A DNA stretch of 64,000 nt, from assembly GCF_024971095.1 (NCBI RefSeq), contig NZ_CP069717.1, positions 1,054,001-1,118,000 on the forward strand, in the 5' to 3' direction. Below, in pieces: positions 24,838-33,162 of this stretch; the first letter of the stretch is position 1; each line of letters begins with the position of its first letter. Below the pieces are notes generated by a model. It was not told where the DNA came from. It searched no databases and saw nothing but the letters and a program-made list of their open reading frames with translations. The position numbers and the translations under genes were made by a program. Source of the DNA: Microbacterium neungamense (lineage in GTDB: Bacteria; Actinomycetota; Actinomycetes; Actinomycetales; Microbacteriaceae).

Positions 24838-24998
24838 ACGCTTCGACGGGCTCAGCGTCCGTGACGGGCTCAGCGTTCGTGACGAGCACGGACGCTTCGA
24901 CGGGCTCAGCGTCCGGGACCGACGGGCTCAGCGTCCGGGACCGGCGGGGTCAGCGTCCGGGACCGGCGGGGTCAGCGTCCGAGACCGGCGGGGTCAGC
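24838..24998. repeat. Intergenic repeat cluster (CGACGGGCTCAGCGTCC family)
   Basis: Seven or so variants of a 20-25 bp unit (GACGCTTCGACGGGCTCAGCGTCCG, shortened to CCGGCGGGGTCAGCGTCCG) are in tandem between two convergent genes. GGACGCT and AGCGTCC arms allow hairpins, so the cluster may act as a bidirectional terminator. The complementary version of the same family occurs at 45814-45905. Confidence 0.75.
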
Positions 24999-25278
24999 GG
25001 AGCTTGGCGAGCTTCTTCTCGGCCTTCGCCCGCTCCTTCTGCTCCTTCTTGCGCCGCTTCTCCTTGGCCTCGGCCACGGGGGAGTCGGGCGCGACCGGAA
25101 GGCCCCGCGCATCGCGGCGCATGTCCACGGCGGTGCCGATCGCTAGGGCGAGCGTGATGCCCCAGCTGACCCAGGCGAGCACGGCGCGCCACGTGATCGG
25201 GGTGTCGCGTGAGCCGCGCAGCAGCGTCGCGCCCGCGGTGATCGCGCCGAAGAGGCCGGTGCTGAAGAGATAGCGCAT
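24994..25278 (-). CDS. Small membrane protein with basic coiled tail
   Basis: A 94-residue protein with two hydrophobic segments (about residues 4-18 and 30-50). The C-terminus is strongly charged (EKRRKKEQKERAKAEKKLAK), likely a cytoplasmic helix. No family is recognised. The repeat cluster reaches its stop codon. The ATG at 25278 is a reasonable start, and the gene is divergent from the iron-transport operon. Confidence 0.65.
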   Translation of the reverse strand: MRYLFSTGLFGAITAGATLLRGSRDTPITWRAVLAWVSWGITLALAIGTAVDMRRDARGLPVAPDSPVAEAKEKRRKKEQKERAKAEKKLAKLR

Positions 25279-25352
25279 GCTCCCACGCTATCCGGCGCGG
25301 GCGGGACCGTGTCCAGGGGTTGCGTCGCGTGTGGCATCCGTGCTCGCAGCCG

Positions 25353-25371
25353 GTAGGATAGGCCAGCCTTA
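25353..25371 (+). promoter_or_regulatory. DtxR/IdeR-type iron box upstream of the iron ABC operon
   Basis: GTAGGATAGGCCAGCCTTA matches the 19-bp iron-box consensus TTAGGTTAGGCTAACCTAA at 14 positions, including the TAGG-x-TAGGC half. It lies 22 bp before the substrate-binding-protein start, where a bound repressor would block transcription in iron-replete cells. Confidence 0.7.
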
Positions 25372-25392
25372 CCTTCCCGAGAGGACCCGCCC

Positions 25393-26430
25393 ATGCCCGC
25401 CACCCGCCTGCGTCCGCTCGCCCTCGCGGCCTCGCTCCTGCTGATCCCGCTCGCCGGCTGCGCGCCGGCCGGAGGAGCCGGCGACGACGCCGCGGGTGAG
25501 GACGACGCGCTCGTGATCTACAACGCCCAGCACGAGCAGCTCACCGAGGAGTGGACGGCGGCGTTCACCGAGCAGACCGGCATCGAGGTCAAGCTGCGCC
25601 ACGGGGACGACAGCGAGCTCGGCCACCAGCTCGTGCAGGAGGGCGAGGCCTCACCCGCCGACGTGTTCCTCACCGAGAACTCGCCGGCCATGTCGCTGGT
25701 CGAGGAGGCCGGGCTGTTCGCCCCCGTCGACGAGGACACGCTGGCCCTGGTGCCGGAGCAGTTCCGCCCCGGGACCGGCGCATGGACCGGCATCGCCGCC
25801 CGGGACACGGTCCTGGTCTACAACCCCGAGCTCATCTCGGAGAGCGAGCTGCCGAGCTCGATCATGGAGCTGCAGGACCCGGCCTGGAAGGGCAAGTGGG
25901 GTGCGGCACCCGGGGGTGCCGACTTCCAGGCGATCGTGTCGGCCATCCTCGCCACCCAGGGCGAGGAGGCCACCGCGGCCTGGCTGGAGGGGATGGCCGA
26001 GAACGCCACCATCTACCGGAACAACGTCGTCACGATGAAGGCGGTGAACGCCGGCGAGGTGCCGATGGGCATCATCTACCACTACTACTGGTACCGCGAT
26101 CAGGCCGACACCAAGGAGAACAGCGGCAACACCGCGCTGCACCGCTTCGCTCCCGGTGACCCGGGTGCGTTCGTGAGCATCTCCGGCGGCGGGGTGCTGG
26201 CCTCCAGCACCCGGCAGGAGCAGGCGCAGCAATTCCTGGCCTGGCTGGTCGGCGAGCAGGGGCAGACCATCCTCGGCGAGGGGTACAGCTACGAGTACCC
26301 GGTGGCCAGCGGCATCCCGGCGCGCTCGCCGCTGCCGCCGCTGGAGTCGCTCGGCGCCCCGGAGATCGACCCGTCCGAGCTGAACGGCCCGACCGTCATC
26401 GAGCTGATGACCGAGGCGGGGCTGCTCTGA
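25393..26430 (+). CDS. Ferric-iron ABC transporter substrate-binding lipoprotein
   Basis: A 345-residue FutA/FbpA-like binding protein. The signal peptide ends in lipobox LAGC (Cys about residue 23). The mature protein begins with an acidic linker and then LVIYNAQHEQLTEEW, the usual start of this family. Tyr residues expected for Fe3+ binding occur in the IIYHYYWYRDQAD segment. It delivers ferric iron to the permease and ATPase encoded next. The upstream iron box supports the assignment. ATG 25393 is preceded by GAGAGGA. Confidence 0.88.
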   Translation: MPATRLRPLALAASLLLIPLAGCAPAGGAGDDAAGEDDALVIYNAQHEQLTEEWTAAFTEQTGIEVKLRHGDDSELGHQLVQEGEASPADVFLTENSPAMSLVEEAGLFAPVDEDTLALVPEQFRPGTGAWTGIAARDTVLVYNPELISESELPSSIMELQDPAWKGKWGAAPGGADFQAIVSAILATQGEEATAAWLEGMAENATIYRNNVVTMKAVNAGEVPMGIIYHYYWYRDQADTKENSGNTALHRFAPGDPGAFVSISGGGVLASSTRQEQAQQFLAWLVGEQGQTILGEGYSYEYPVASGIPARSPLPPLESLGAPEIDPSELNGPTVIELMTEAGLL

Positions 26431-26510
26431 CCATCGCACCCGCCCGTCCGGCCGGGAACGCCACCGCGCGCCCGGCCGGACGGGCGTTCCCGTGGACGCT
26501 CGCGACGGGC

Positions 26511-27986
26511 GTGGCGCTCGCCGCGGCCGTCGCGCTGGTCCCGGTCGGGTATGTGCTGGTCTCCGCGGCGCAGACCGGTGGGCCGGCGCTCGCCCGGCTG
26601 CTGCTGCGTCCGATGGTCGGCGAGCTGACCGCGAACACGGTGCTGCTGGTCGTGCTGGGCGTCGCGGCCACCCTCATCGTCGGCATCGGCGGGGCGTGGC
26701 TGGTCGAGCGGACCGACCTGCCGCTGCGCCGGTTCTTCGCGGTCGCGCTGGCCGCGCCGCTGGCGATCCCGGCGTTCGTGACCAGCTACGGCTGGGCGAC
26801 CGTGGCGCCCGCCCTCGGCGGCCTCGCCGGCGCGGTGCTCATCTCGGCGTGCGCATATTCGCCGCTGGTGTACCTGCCCGCCGTCGCCGCGCTGCGCGGG
26901 CTGGACCCGGCGCGGGAGGAGAGTGCGCGGTCGCTCGGGCTCGGGTCGTGGCGGGTGTTCCTGCGGGTGGTGCTGCCGCAGCTGCGTCTGGCGGCGCTCG
27001 GTGGCGGTCTCGTCGTCGGCCTGCACCTGCTCGCCGAGTACGGCGCCTTCGCGTTCCTCGAGTTCGACACGTTCACCACCGCGATCATGACCGCCTACCG
27101 GGCGAACTTCGGCGGCCCGAACGCCGCCGCGCTCGGGGTGGTGCTCACCGCGCTCTGCCTGCTGCTGGTGTGCGGCGAGTTCCGGATGCGGGGCTCGGTG
27201 CGACTGTCCAGCACCGCCCCCGCCCGCCCTGCCCGCCGCGCACGGCTCGGCGGCTGGACCGGCCCGGCGCTGCTCGCGCTGGCCGCGGTGGTCGCCGCAT
27301 CCCTGCTGGTGCCGTTGTCCTCCGTGCTGCGCTGGGCGCTGCGTGCCGAGGCGGCGGACTGGCTGCCGGTGCTGCCGGCGGCGGGGCAGACCGTGCTCCT
27401 CGCCCTCGGCGGCGCGGCCGCGTGCACCGCGGTCGCCCTCCCCGCGGCCTGGCTCGCGGTCCGCCACCGGGGCCGTGCGAGCGGGGTGCTCGAGGGAGCG
27501 TTCTACCTGGCCGGCAGCCTGCCGGCGATCATCGTCGCCCTCGCGCTCGTCGCGGTGGTGCTCCGGGCGGCGCCGGCGTTCTACCAGACCGCCGTCACGG
27601 TCATCGTCGCCTACGCCATCCTGTTCCTGCCGCGGAGCCTCGTGCCCATCCGCGCCGGGTTGGCGCAGATCTCCCCGGCCTGGGAGGAAGCGGCACGGTC
27701 TCTGGGCGCGCCGCCCCTGGTCGCCCGGCTGCGGGTGACCCTGCCGCTGCTGGCCCCCGCGATCGCCGGCGGTGCGGCTCTCGTGGCGCTGGGGGCGGCG
27801 AACGAGCTCACCGCGACCCTGCTGCTCGCGCCGACCGGCACCGAGACCGTGGCGACCGGGTTCTGGTCGGCGGCGTCCGCGATCGACTACATCGCCGCCG
27901 CGCCGTACGCCGTGACGCTGATCGCCCTGTCGGTGCCCGCGGTGCACCTGATGTTCTCCGAAGCGACCTCGAGGGGGAGCGCATGA
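26511..27986 (+). CDS. Ferric-iron ABC transporter permease (fused two-domain)
   Basis: About 491 residues with two homologous membrane halves of six helices each, typical of FbpB/SfuB permeases. Each half has the EAA loop that contacts the ATPase (EESARSLGLGSWRVFLRVVL; EEAARSLGAPPLVARLRVTL). The start is uncertain. GTG 26511 begins right at TM1. The frame is open to a CTG at 26427 that overlaps the previous stop, which would add an Arg/Pro-rich cytoplasmic leader of 28 residues. The end overlaps the ATPase start by ATGA. Confidence 0.86.
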   Translation: MALAAAVALVPVGYVLVSAAQTGGPALARLLLRPMVGELTANTVLLVVLGVAATLIVGIGGAWLVERTDLPLRRFFAVALAAPLAIPAFVTSYGWATVAPALGGLAGAVLISACAYSPLVYLPAVAALRGLDPAREESARSLGLGSWRVFLRVVLPQLRLAALGGGLVVGLHLLAEYGAFAFLEFDTFTTAIMTAYRANFGGPNAAALGVVLTALCLLLVCGEFRMRGSVRLSSTAPARPARRARLGGWTGPALLALAAVVAASLLVPLSSVLRWALRAEAADWLPVLPAAGQTVLLALGGAAACTAVALPAAWLAVRHRGRASGVLEGAFYLAGSLPAIIVALALVAVVLRAAPAFYQTAVTVIVAYAILFLPRSLVPIRAGLAQISPAWEEAARSLGAPPLVARLRVTLPLLAPAIAGGAALVALGAANELTATLLLAPTGTETVATGFWSAASAIDYIAAAPYAVTLIALSVPAVHLMFSEATSRGSA

Positions 27987-29080
27987 CCCTTCAGCTCAGC
28001 GACGTCGGCAAGTCGTTCGGCGCAGCGCGGGTGCTCACCGGCGTCGGCTTCGACGTGCCCACCGGCTCCCGGATGGCGCTGGTCGGCGCCTCCGGGAGCG
28101 GCAAGAGCACCCTGCTGCGGCTGATCGCCGGATTCGAGCGGCCGGATGCCGGGCGCATCGCGCTGGACGGCGTCGTGCTCGCCGACGAGCGCACCCTGGT
28201 GCCGGCCCACCGCCGCGGCATCGGCTACGTGCCCCAGGACGGGGCACTGTTCCCGCACCTGACCGTCGCCCGCAACATCGCCTTCGGGCTGCCGCGCGGC
28301 GCGGCTCGCCGCGAGCGGGTGCGGGAGATGATGGCCCTCACCTCCCTTGCGCCCGAGTTCGCGGACCGGATGCCGCACGAGTTGTCCGGCGGGCAGCAGC
28401 AGCGGGTGGCGCTCGCGCGCGCCCTCGCCCCGGCCCCCCGCGTGCTGCTGCTGGACGAGCCGTTCAGCGCCCTGGACACCGGGCTGCGGGCGCAGACCCG
28501 GGAGGCGACGATCGGCATCCTCGAGCGCGCCCGCGTCACCACGCTCCTGGTCACCCACGACCAGGACGAGGCGCTCTCCTTCGGGGATCTGATCGGGGTC
28601 GTCGCGGACGGCGCGCTGGTGCAGCACGGCGAACCGGCCTCCGTGTTCGACGCTCCGGCCGACGCCGCCACCGCCGCCTTCCTCGGTGACGCGCTGCAGT
28701 TGAGGGCGCGGCGCGGGGACGACGGTGCGGTGCGGTGCGCCCTGGGAACGGTGCCGGTGCGCCACGACCGTGCTGCCGGTGCCGCCGAGGTGGTCGCGAT
28801 GGTCCGGCCGAATCAGCTGGAGATCGTGGCGGAGGACGGATGCGGTGGCCGCGCCACGATCACCGCGCGCCGCGCCGTCGGCGCCCGTACCGAGTTGCGG
28901 CTGGACATCGAGGGCGACGAGAGCGCGCGAGTCTGGCTGCAGGTGCCCACGCACCGCGCGCAGGGCACCAGGGACGGCGACGTCGTCGGGTTGCGGATCG
29001 ACGGCGGCGTGGTGCTCTATCCCGCGGCCCGCCTGAGCATACCTGACCCGACGGAGCGCACGGAACGGCAGCCCGCCTGA
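27983..29080 (+). CDS. Ferric-iron ABC transporter ATP-binding protein
   Basis: A 365-residue ATPase of the FbpC/MalK type. Walker A GASGSGKST (about residue 38), signature LSGGQQQRVALARALA, Walker B VLLLDEP and the switch His in VTHDQDEAL are complete. The C-terminal 110 residues form the TOBE-type regulatory domain. ATG 27983 overlaps the permease stop. It ends 11 bp from the convergent ligase-fusion gene with no obvious terminator between. Confidence 0.9.
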   Translation: MTLQLSDVGKSFGAARVLTGVGFDVPTGSRMALVGASGSGKSTLLRLIAGFERPDAGRIALDGVVLADERTLVPAHRRGIGYVPQDGALFPHLTVARNIAFGLPRGAARRERVREMMALTSLAPEFADRMPHELSGGQQQRVALARALAPAPRVLLLDEPFSALDTGLRAQTREATIGILERARVTTLLVTHDQDEALSFGDLIGVVADGALVQHGEPASVFDAPADAATAAFLGDALQLRARRGDDGAVRCALGTVPVRHDRAAGAAEVVAMVRPNQLEIVAEDGCGGRATITARRAVGARTELRLDIEGDESARVWLQVPTHRAQGTRDGDVVGLRIDGGVVLYPAARLSIPDPTERTERQPA

Positions 29081-29091
29081 GCGCGCCGGGC

Positions 29092-31668
29092 TCAGGCCCG
29101 CGACGCCGCGACCCGTGCGCGCACCCCGCGCACCAGATCCGTGACCCGCCGGTGAAGCAGCCACGCGGCGATCCCGACGGCGAACGACAGCAGCGTGCCG
29201 AGGAGCGGCGCCGAGGCCTCGAACGGCGGGTACACCACCCAGTGCGTGAGGTACACGAACAGCGAGGCCGAGGCGAGGACGGTCAGCACCGGTCGCAGCG
29301 GGGCGGGTACGCGCACCGCCGGCAGCCAGACGAGGGCGAGCACCCCCAGGACGACGATCCCCTCGCGCAGCGGCTCGCCGAAGAACCCGGGAACGAGGGC
29401 GAGGCACGCGAGCGTCGCCAGCACGCGCCGGCCGACGCCGTCGGCCCGCGCGACCAGCCAGCCGAGGGCGAGGCACCACAGCACGGTGGGCAGCGCGTAC
29501 CGTTCCAGGTGCTCCGCCGGCGCCGTCCCGAGCATCGCGAACCGCACGGCGGCGGCGGCGGCGAGCACGCCCACCGCGAACGCCCACGGCGCCCGCCGCT
29601 CCAGCCGGTCCACCGCCGGCACCGAGAACAGGGCGGCGAGGGCGAGCATGCTCCACACCATCGCCTCGAGGAACCAGAACTGCCACTGCTCGCTCCAGCG
29701 CCCCTCCGTGCCGCCGCCGGCGGTCGCGTTGTTCACCAGCAGCGCGGTCGCCAGGGCGTACTTGCCGCTCAGCAGGGCGACCGCGCCGATCCACAGCACC
29801 GCCGGCACCGCCACCTGCGCCGTCGCGCCCAGCAGCCGCGCCGGACGTGCGCCCGGTGCGGCGGACAGCGCGAAGCGGGCGACGTTGTAGCCGGCCACCA
29901 CGAGCAGCAGGTGCGCGCCGCCCTTCAGGGAGAAGCCGTCGCCGCGGAACAGGTCGGCGTGCGTGCCGACGATGAGCACGATCGCGAGCGCCCGCAGCAG
30001 CACCGGCGTCTCCACCGCCGGGAACGCGCGGCGCCGGGACGGCTGCCTCTCGGCCGCTGCGGATGCCGGGGCCGCCGCCGCGGCGAGCTCCGCGGCGGAG
30101 CGGGACGGCCAGTCGCGGGGGAGCGTGCCGAGCAGCTCCTCCAGCTGCACCGAGGCCTCCACGTAGCTGAGCGAGTCGCCGCCGAGCGCGGCGAAGCCGT
30201 CCGCCTCAGTGGCATCGGGCCGGCCCGTGCACACCGCGAGCACGTCGCGCACCCGCGCCGCGGTGACCGGTCCGCTCGCGGCCCGCGCCGGCGAGGCCGC
30301 CGCCGTGCGGTGGTGGCGCACCAGTGCCGCGTTGTCCGGTTTGCCGGACGAGGTCACCGGGAACGCGTCCACCGCGTAGGCCTGCACGCTGCGAGCCGGG
30401 ATGCCCACCCGGCGCGCCACGACCTCCCTGGCCCGATCCGCCTCGCGCTCGCTGTGCACGAACACCAGGAGATCCTCGTCGTCGGCGGCGGTGCGCGCCG
30501 GGATCCCCGCGTCCTCCAGCTCCCGCTGCACGGCGTCCAGATCGATCCGCAGGCCGAACAGCTTCACGAACCGGTTCATCCGCCCGACGATCTCGACGTA
30601 GCCGTCCTCCCGCCAGCGCGCGAGGTCCCCGGTGCGCAGCTCCTCGACCGTGCGGCCGAGCGCCAGATCCGCGGGCGACTGCGCGTACCCGAGCATCACG
30701 TTCGGGCCGGAGTAGACCAGCTCGCCGGCATCCGTCCCCTCCTCGATCTCGATCCGGAAGGAGCCGCCCGGGATCGCCCGCCCGATCGAGCCGGCCGCGC
30801 GCACGGCATCCGCCGGCGGCAGGTACGACATGCGCGCCGTCGCCTCGGTCTGCCCGTACATGGTGAAGAACGCGAAGCTCCGCCGCTCCCCGGCGCGGGC
30901 GAGGGCGCGCACGCGCTCGACGGGAAGGCGCCCGCCCGCCTGCGTCACGTAGCGGATGCTCGAGGGCAGCCGATCCGGCCCGCCGACGGCGTCGAGGAGG
31001 TCGAAGGAGTACGGCACCCCGGCGAACCCGGTGATCCGCGCCTCCTCCGCTCGGCGCCAGAACTCCTCGTCCGACACGGAGCGCTCGGTGAGCACGAGCC
31101 CGCCGCCGGCGAGGAGGTGGCTGTTCACCACCGACAGCCCGTAGCAGTAGTGCATCGGCAGCGAGGTGATCGCGCGGTCGGCATCCGTGAGGCCGAGGTA
31201 GTCGACGATCGCGGCCGCGTTGGCGAGCAGCGAGGCCCCGGAGATGCGCACCAGCTTCGGAGACCCGGTCGAGCCGGAGGTGCTCATCAGCAGCGCGAGG
31301 TCCTCGTGCAGCTCGTGCGCGGAGCCGTCCCGCCGCGGCCGCACCTCGCCCTCCGTCAGCTCGACGTCGGGATCGAAGCGCGCCGCGAGCGCCTCCCGGG
31401 TGCGGACGGCGGGCTCGTCGTCCCCGCCGGGCACGAGCAGCACCGGATGCCCGCCGGACAGGGCGGCCAGGTACCCGGCGATTGTGGCGGCGGTGTTGCG
31501 CGCCGGCAGCATCACCAGTCGCCGCGTGGTGCCGAGAGCGGCTCGGATGCCGGCGGCGCGGGCGGACAGCTCGTCGTAGCGGGCGGGGCCGTCGTCCGTC
31601 CAGAGGGCGACGGCGGACGGGTCGCCGCGGAGCAGGTCGACGGCGGGGGCGGGGGAGAGGGGGAGCAC
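29092..31668 (-). CDS. AMP-ligase / carrier-protein / membrane acyltransferase fusion
   Basis: An 858-residue three-part protein. Residues about 1-460 are an AMP-forming ligase (adenylation domain): P-loop LLMSTSGSTGSPKLVRI, MYGQTEATARM, TGDLARWREDGYVEIVGRMN and the catalytic Lys in SSGKPDN. About 480-550 is an acyl/peptidyl carrier with the phosphopantetheine Ser in LGGDSLSYVE. About 570-850 is an acyltransferase-3-like domain with about ten membrane helices. So one protein could activate a substrate, hold it as thioester and transfer it across or at the membrane, like DltA-DltC-DltB combined. An iron box 28 bp upstream suggests a role in iron acquisition. The substrate is unknown. Confidence 0.85.
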   Translation of the reverse strand: MLPLSPAPAVDLLRGDPSAVALWTDDGPARYDELSARAAGIRAALGTTRRLVMLPARNTAATIAGYLAALSGGHPVLLVPGGDDEPAVRTREALAARFDPDVELTEGEVRPRRDGSAHELHEDLALLMSTSGSTGSPKLVRISGASLLANAAAIVDYLGLTDADRAITSLPMHYCYGLSVVNSHLLAGGGLVLTERSVSDEEFWRRAEEARITGFAGVPYSFDLLDAVGGPDRLPSSIRYVTQAGGRLPVERVRALARAGERRSFAFFTMYGQTEATARMSYLPPADAVRAAGSIGRAIPGGSFRIEIEEGTDAGELVYSGPNVMLGYAQSPADLALGRTVEELRTGDLARWREDGYVEIVGRMNRFVKLFGLRIDLDAVQRELEDAGIPARTAADDEDLLVFVHSEREADRAREVVARRVGIPARSVQAYAVDAFPVTSSGKPDNAALVRHHRTAAASPARAASGPVTAARVRDVLAVCTGRPDATEADGFAALGGDSLSYVEASVQLEELLGTLPRDWPSRSAAELAAAAAPASAAAERQPSRRRAFPAVETPVLLRALAIVLIVGTHADLFRGDGFSLKGGAHLLLVVAGYNVARFALSAAPGARPARLLGATAQVAVPAVLWIGAVALLSGKYALATALLVNNATAGGGTEGRWSEQWQFWFLEAMVWSMLALAALFSVPAVDRLERRAPWAFAVGVLAAAAAVRFAMLGTAPAEHLERYALPTVLWCLALGWLVARADGVGRRVLATLACLALVPGFFGEPLREGIVVLGVLALVWLPAVRVPAPLRPVLTVLASASLFVYLTHWVVYPPFEASAPLLGTLLSFAVGIAAWLLHRRVTDLVRGVRARVAASRA

Positions 31669-31695
31669 GCGGCCTCACTTCCAACCGGTCGGGAG

Positions 31696-31714
31696 CAAGG
31701 TGAGCCTAACCTAT
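31696..31714. promoter_or_regulatory. DtxR/IdeR-type iron box between divergent genes
   Basis: CAAGGTGAGCCTAACCTAT matches the iron-box consensus in reverse orientation at about 15 of 19 positions (AGGT-x-AGCCTAACCTA). It lies 28 bp from the start of the minus-strand fusion gene and about 145 bp from the MFS start, so control of the fusion gene is the better supported. Confidence 0.72.
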
Positions 31715-31859
31715 CCAGCCGGGATCCAGGGATTCCGGTGTCACACCGCGATATCATCGATCCGGCCCCACGGGCCACCAAGCTGTGTATCTACCGGCCG
31801 TCGGCACCCCGGCGGACAGCGGCGGCACCCGACCCCGCGTCCTCGGACGCGCGAGAGCC

Positions 31860-33083
31860 ATGACACAGATCGCCCCTTCTCCCGGCCTGCTGCGACTGGC
31901 GGGACTTCCCTACTTCCTCATCGCGTTCATCGCCCGCCTCCCGTTCGCCATGAACGTCGTCGGCGTCCTCACCGTCGTCGTCTCGGCACGGGAGTCGCTG
32001 TCGCTGGGCGGTCTCACCTCCGCCGCCGTCGGCCTCGGCACCGCCCTGATCGGGCCGCTCCTCGGTGCAGCGGCCGACCGCTTCGGCCAGCGGCGGGTGC
32101 TCGCCGCGCTCGCGGTCGCCAACGCCGCCATGCTCGCCCTGTTCGCCGTCGTCGTCTACAGCGTCGCGCCCGACCCGATCGTCCTGCTCGCCGGGTTCGG
32201 CATCGGCGCCACGGCGCCGCAGGTGTCACCGCTGTCGCGGTCCCGGCTGGTCACCATCATCCAGGAGCGGATGCCGCAGGAGCGGCGGGTCCGCACCATG
32301 TCGGCCACCATGTCGTACGAGTCCGCGGCGGACGAGACGGTGTTCGTGTTCGGCCCGTTCCTGGTCGGCCTGCTCGCCTCCCTCCTGGCGCCCTGGGCGC
32401 CGCTCGCCGCGGCATCCGCCCTCACCCTCCTCTTCGTCGGCGCGTTCGCGCTGCACCCCACCGCTCGCCTGGTCTCCACCGGGCGCCACGAGGACGGATC
32501 CGCGCCCTCCGCGGTGGCCGAACTGTTCCGGCCCGCGCTGCTCGTCGTGGTGGTGGGCATCTTCGGGGTGGGCCTGTTCTTCGGGTCGATGCTCACCTCG
32601 CTCACCTCGTTCATGGCCGATCGCGACGCCTCCGAGCAGGCCGGACTGCTGTACGGCGTCATGGGCATCGGCTCGGCGGTGCTCGCGCTCGGGGTCGCCT
32701 GGCTGCCGGCCCGGTTCAGTCTGCGGGCGCGCTGGCTGGTGTGCGCCGCGGTGCTGGCCGCCGGGACCCTGCTCGTCGCGTTCGCCTCCTCCGTGCCGAT
32801 GATGCTCGTCGCGCTCGCCGTCCTGGGCGTCGGGGTCGGGCCGACGCTGGTGACCCAGTACAGCTTCGGCGCCGCCCGCAGCCCGCTCGGCCGATCGGCC
32901 ACCGTGATGACCATGCTCGGCTCGGGCGTCGTCGTCGGGCAGTCCCTCTCCGCAGCCGTCACCGGCCGGCTGGCAGAGCAGGCCGGCACCGGGGCGGCGC
33001 TGTGGATGCCGGCCGCGGCAGCCGCGATCGTGCTGCTCAGCGGCGTCGCCAACTGGTTCCTCACGCCCGCGCCGCGCTGGTGA
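31860..33083 (+). CDS. MFS transporter, candidate exporter of the iron locus
   Basis: A 407-residue transporter with twelve predicted membrane helices. The conserved loop between helices 2 and 3 reads GAAADRFGQRRVLAAL. The helix around EERRVRTMSATMSYESAADE is well conserved in actinobacterial relatives. ATG 31860 is chosen because upstream starts give Arg/Pro text. It is divergent from the ligase-acyltransferase fusion across an iron box. Export of the product of that gene (perhaps a siderophore-like molecule) is an inference from position only. Confidence 0.82.
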   Translation: MTQIAPSPGLLRLAGLPYFLIAFIARLPFAMNVVGVLTVVVSARESLSLGGLTSAAVGLGTALIGPLLGAAADRFGQRRVLAALAVANAAMLALFAVVVYSVAPDPIVLLAGFGIGATAPQVSPLSRSRLVTIIQERMPQERRVRTMSATMSYESAADETVFVFGPFLVGLLASLLAPWAPLAAASALTLLFVGAFALHPTARLVSTGRHEDGSAPSAVAELFRPALLVVVVGIFGVGLFFGSMLTSLTSFMADRDASEQAGLLYGVMGIGSAVLALGVAWLPARFSLRARWLVCAAVLAAGTLLVAFASSVPMMLVALAVLGVGVGPTLVTQYSFGAARSPLGRSATVMTMLGSGVVVGQSLSAAVTGRLAEQAGTGAALWMPAAAAAIVLLSGVANWFLTPAPRW

Positions 33084-33162
33084 ACCGGGCCCTGCGCCCG
33101 GGCGTGTCCGGCGGGTGCACGGCGACACGGGTAGCCTGGAGGAAACGAGCTGAAGGAGTCCC

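Noticed and set aside
24838..24998. CRISPR array
   Set aside because: Units are adjacent and degenerate with no unique spacers, and no cas genes are near.
26492..29080. Very long plus-strand open frame over the iron permease, in phase with the ATPase
   Set aside because: The part before 27983 is Arg/Ala/Gly-rich shadow of the real permease frame, which has clear membrane helices; only the ATPase part is real.
29152..31863. Long plus-strand frame opposite the ligase-acyltransferase fusion
   Set aside because: Low-complexity His/Arg/Gln-rich translation with no domain; the minus strand has complete motifs in order.
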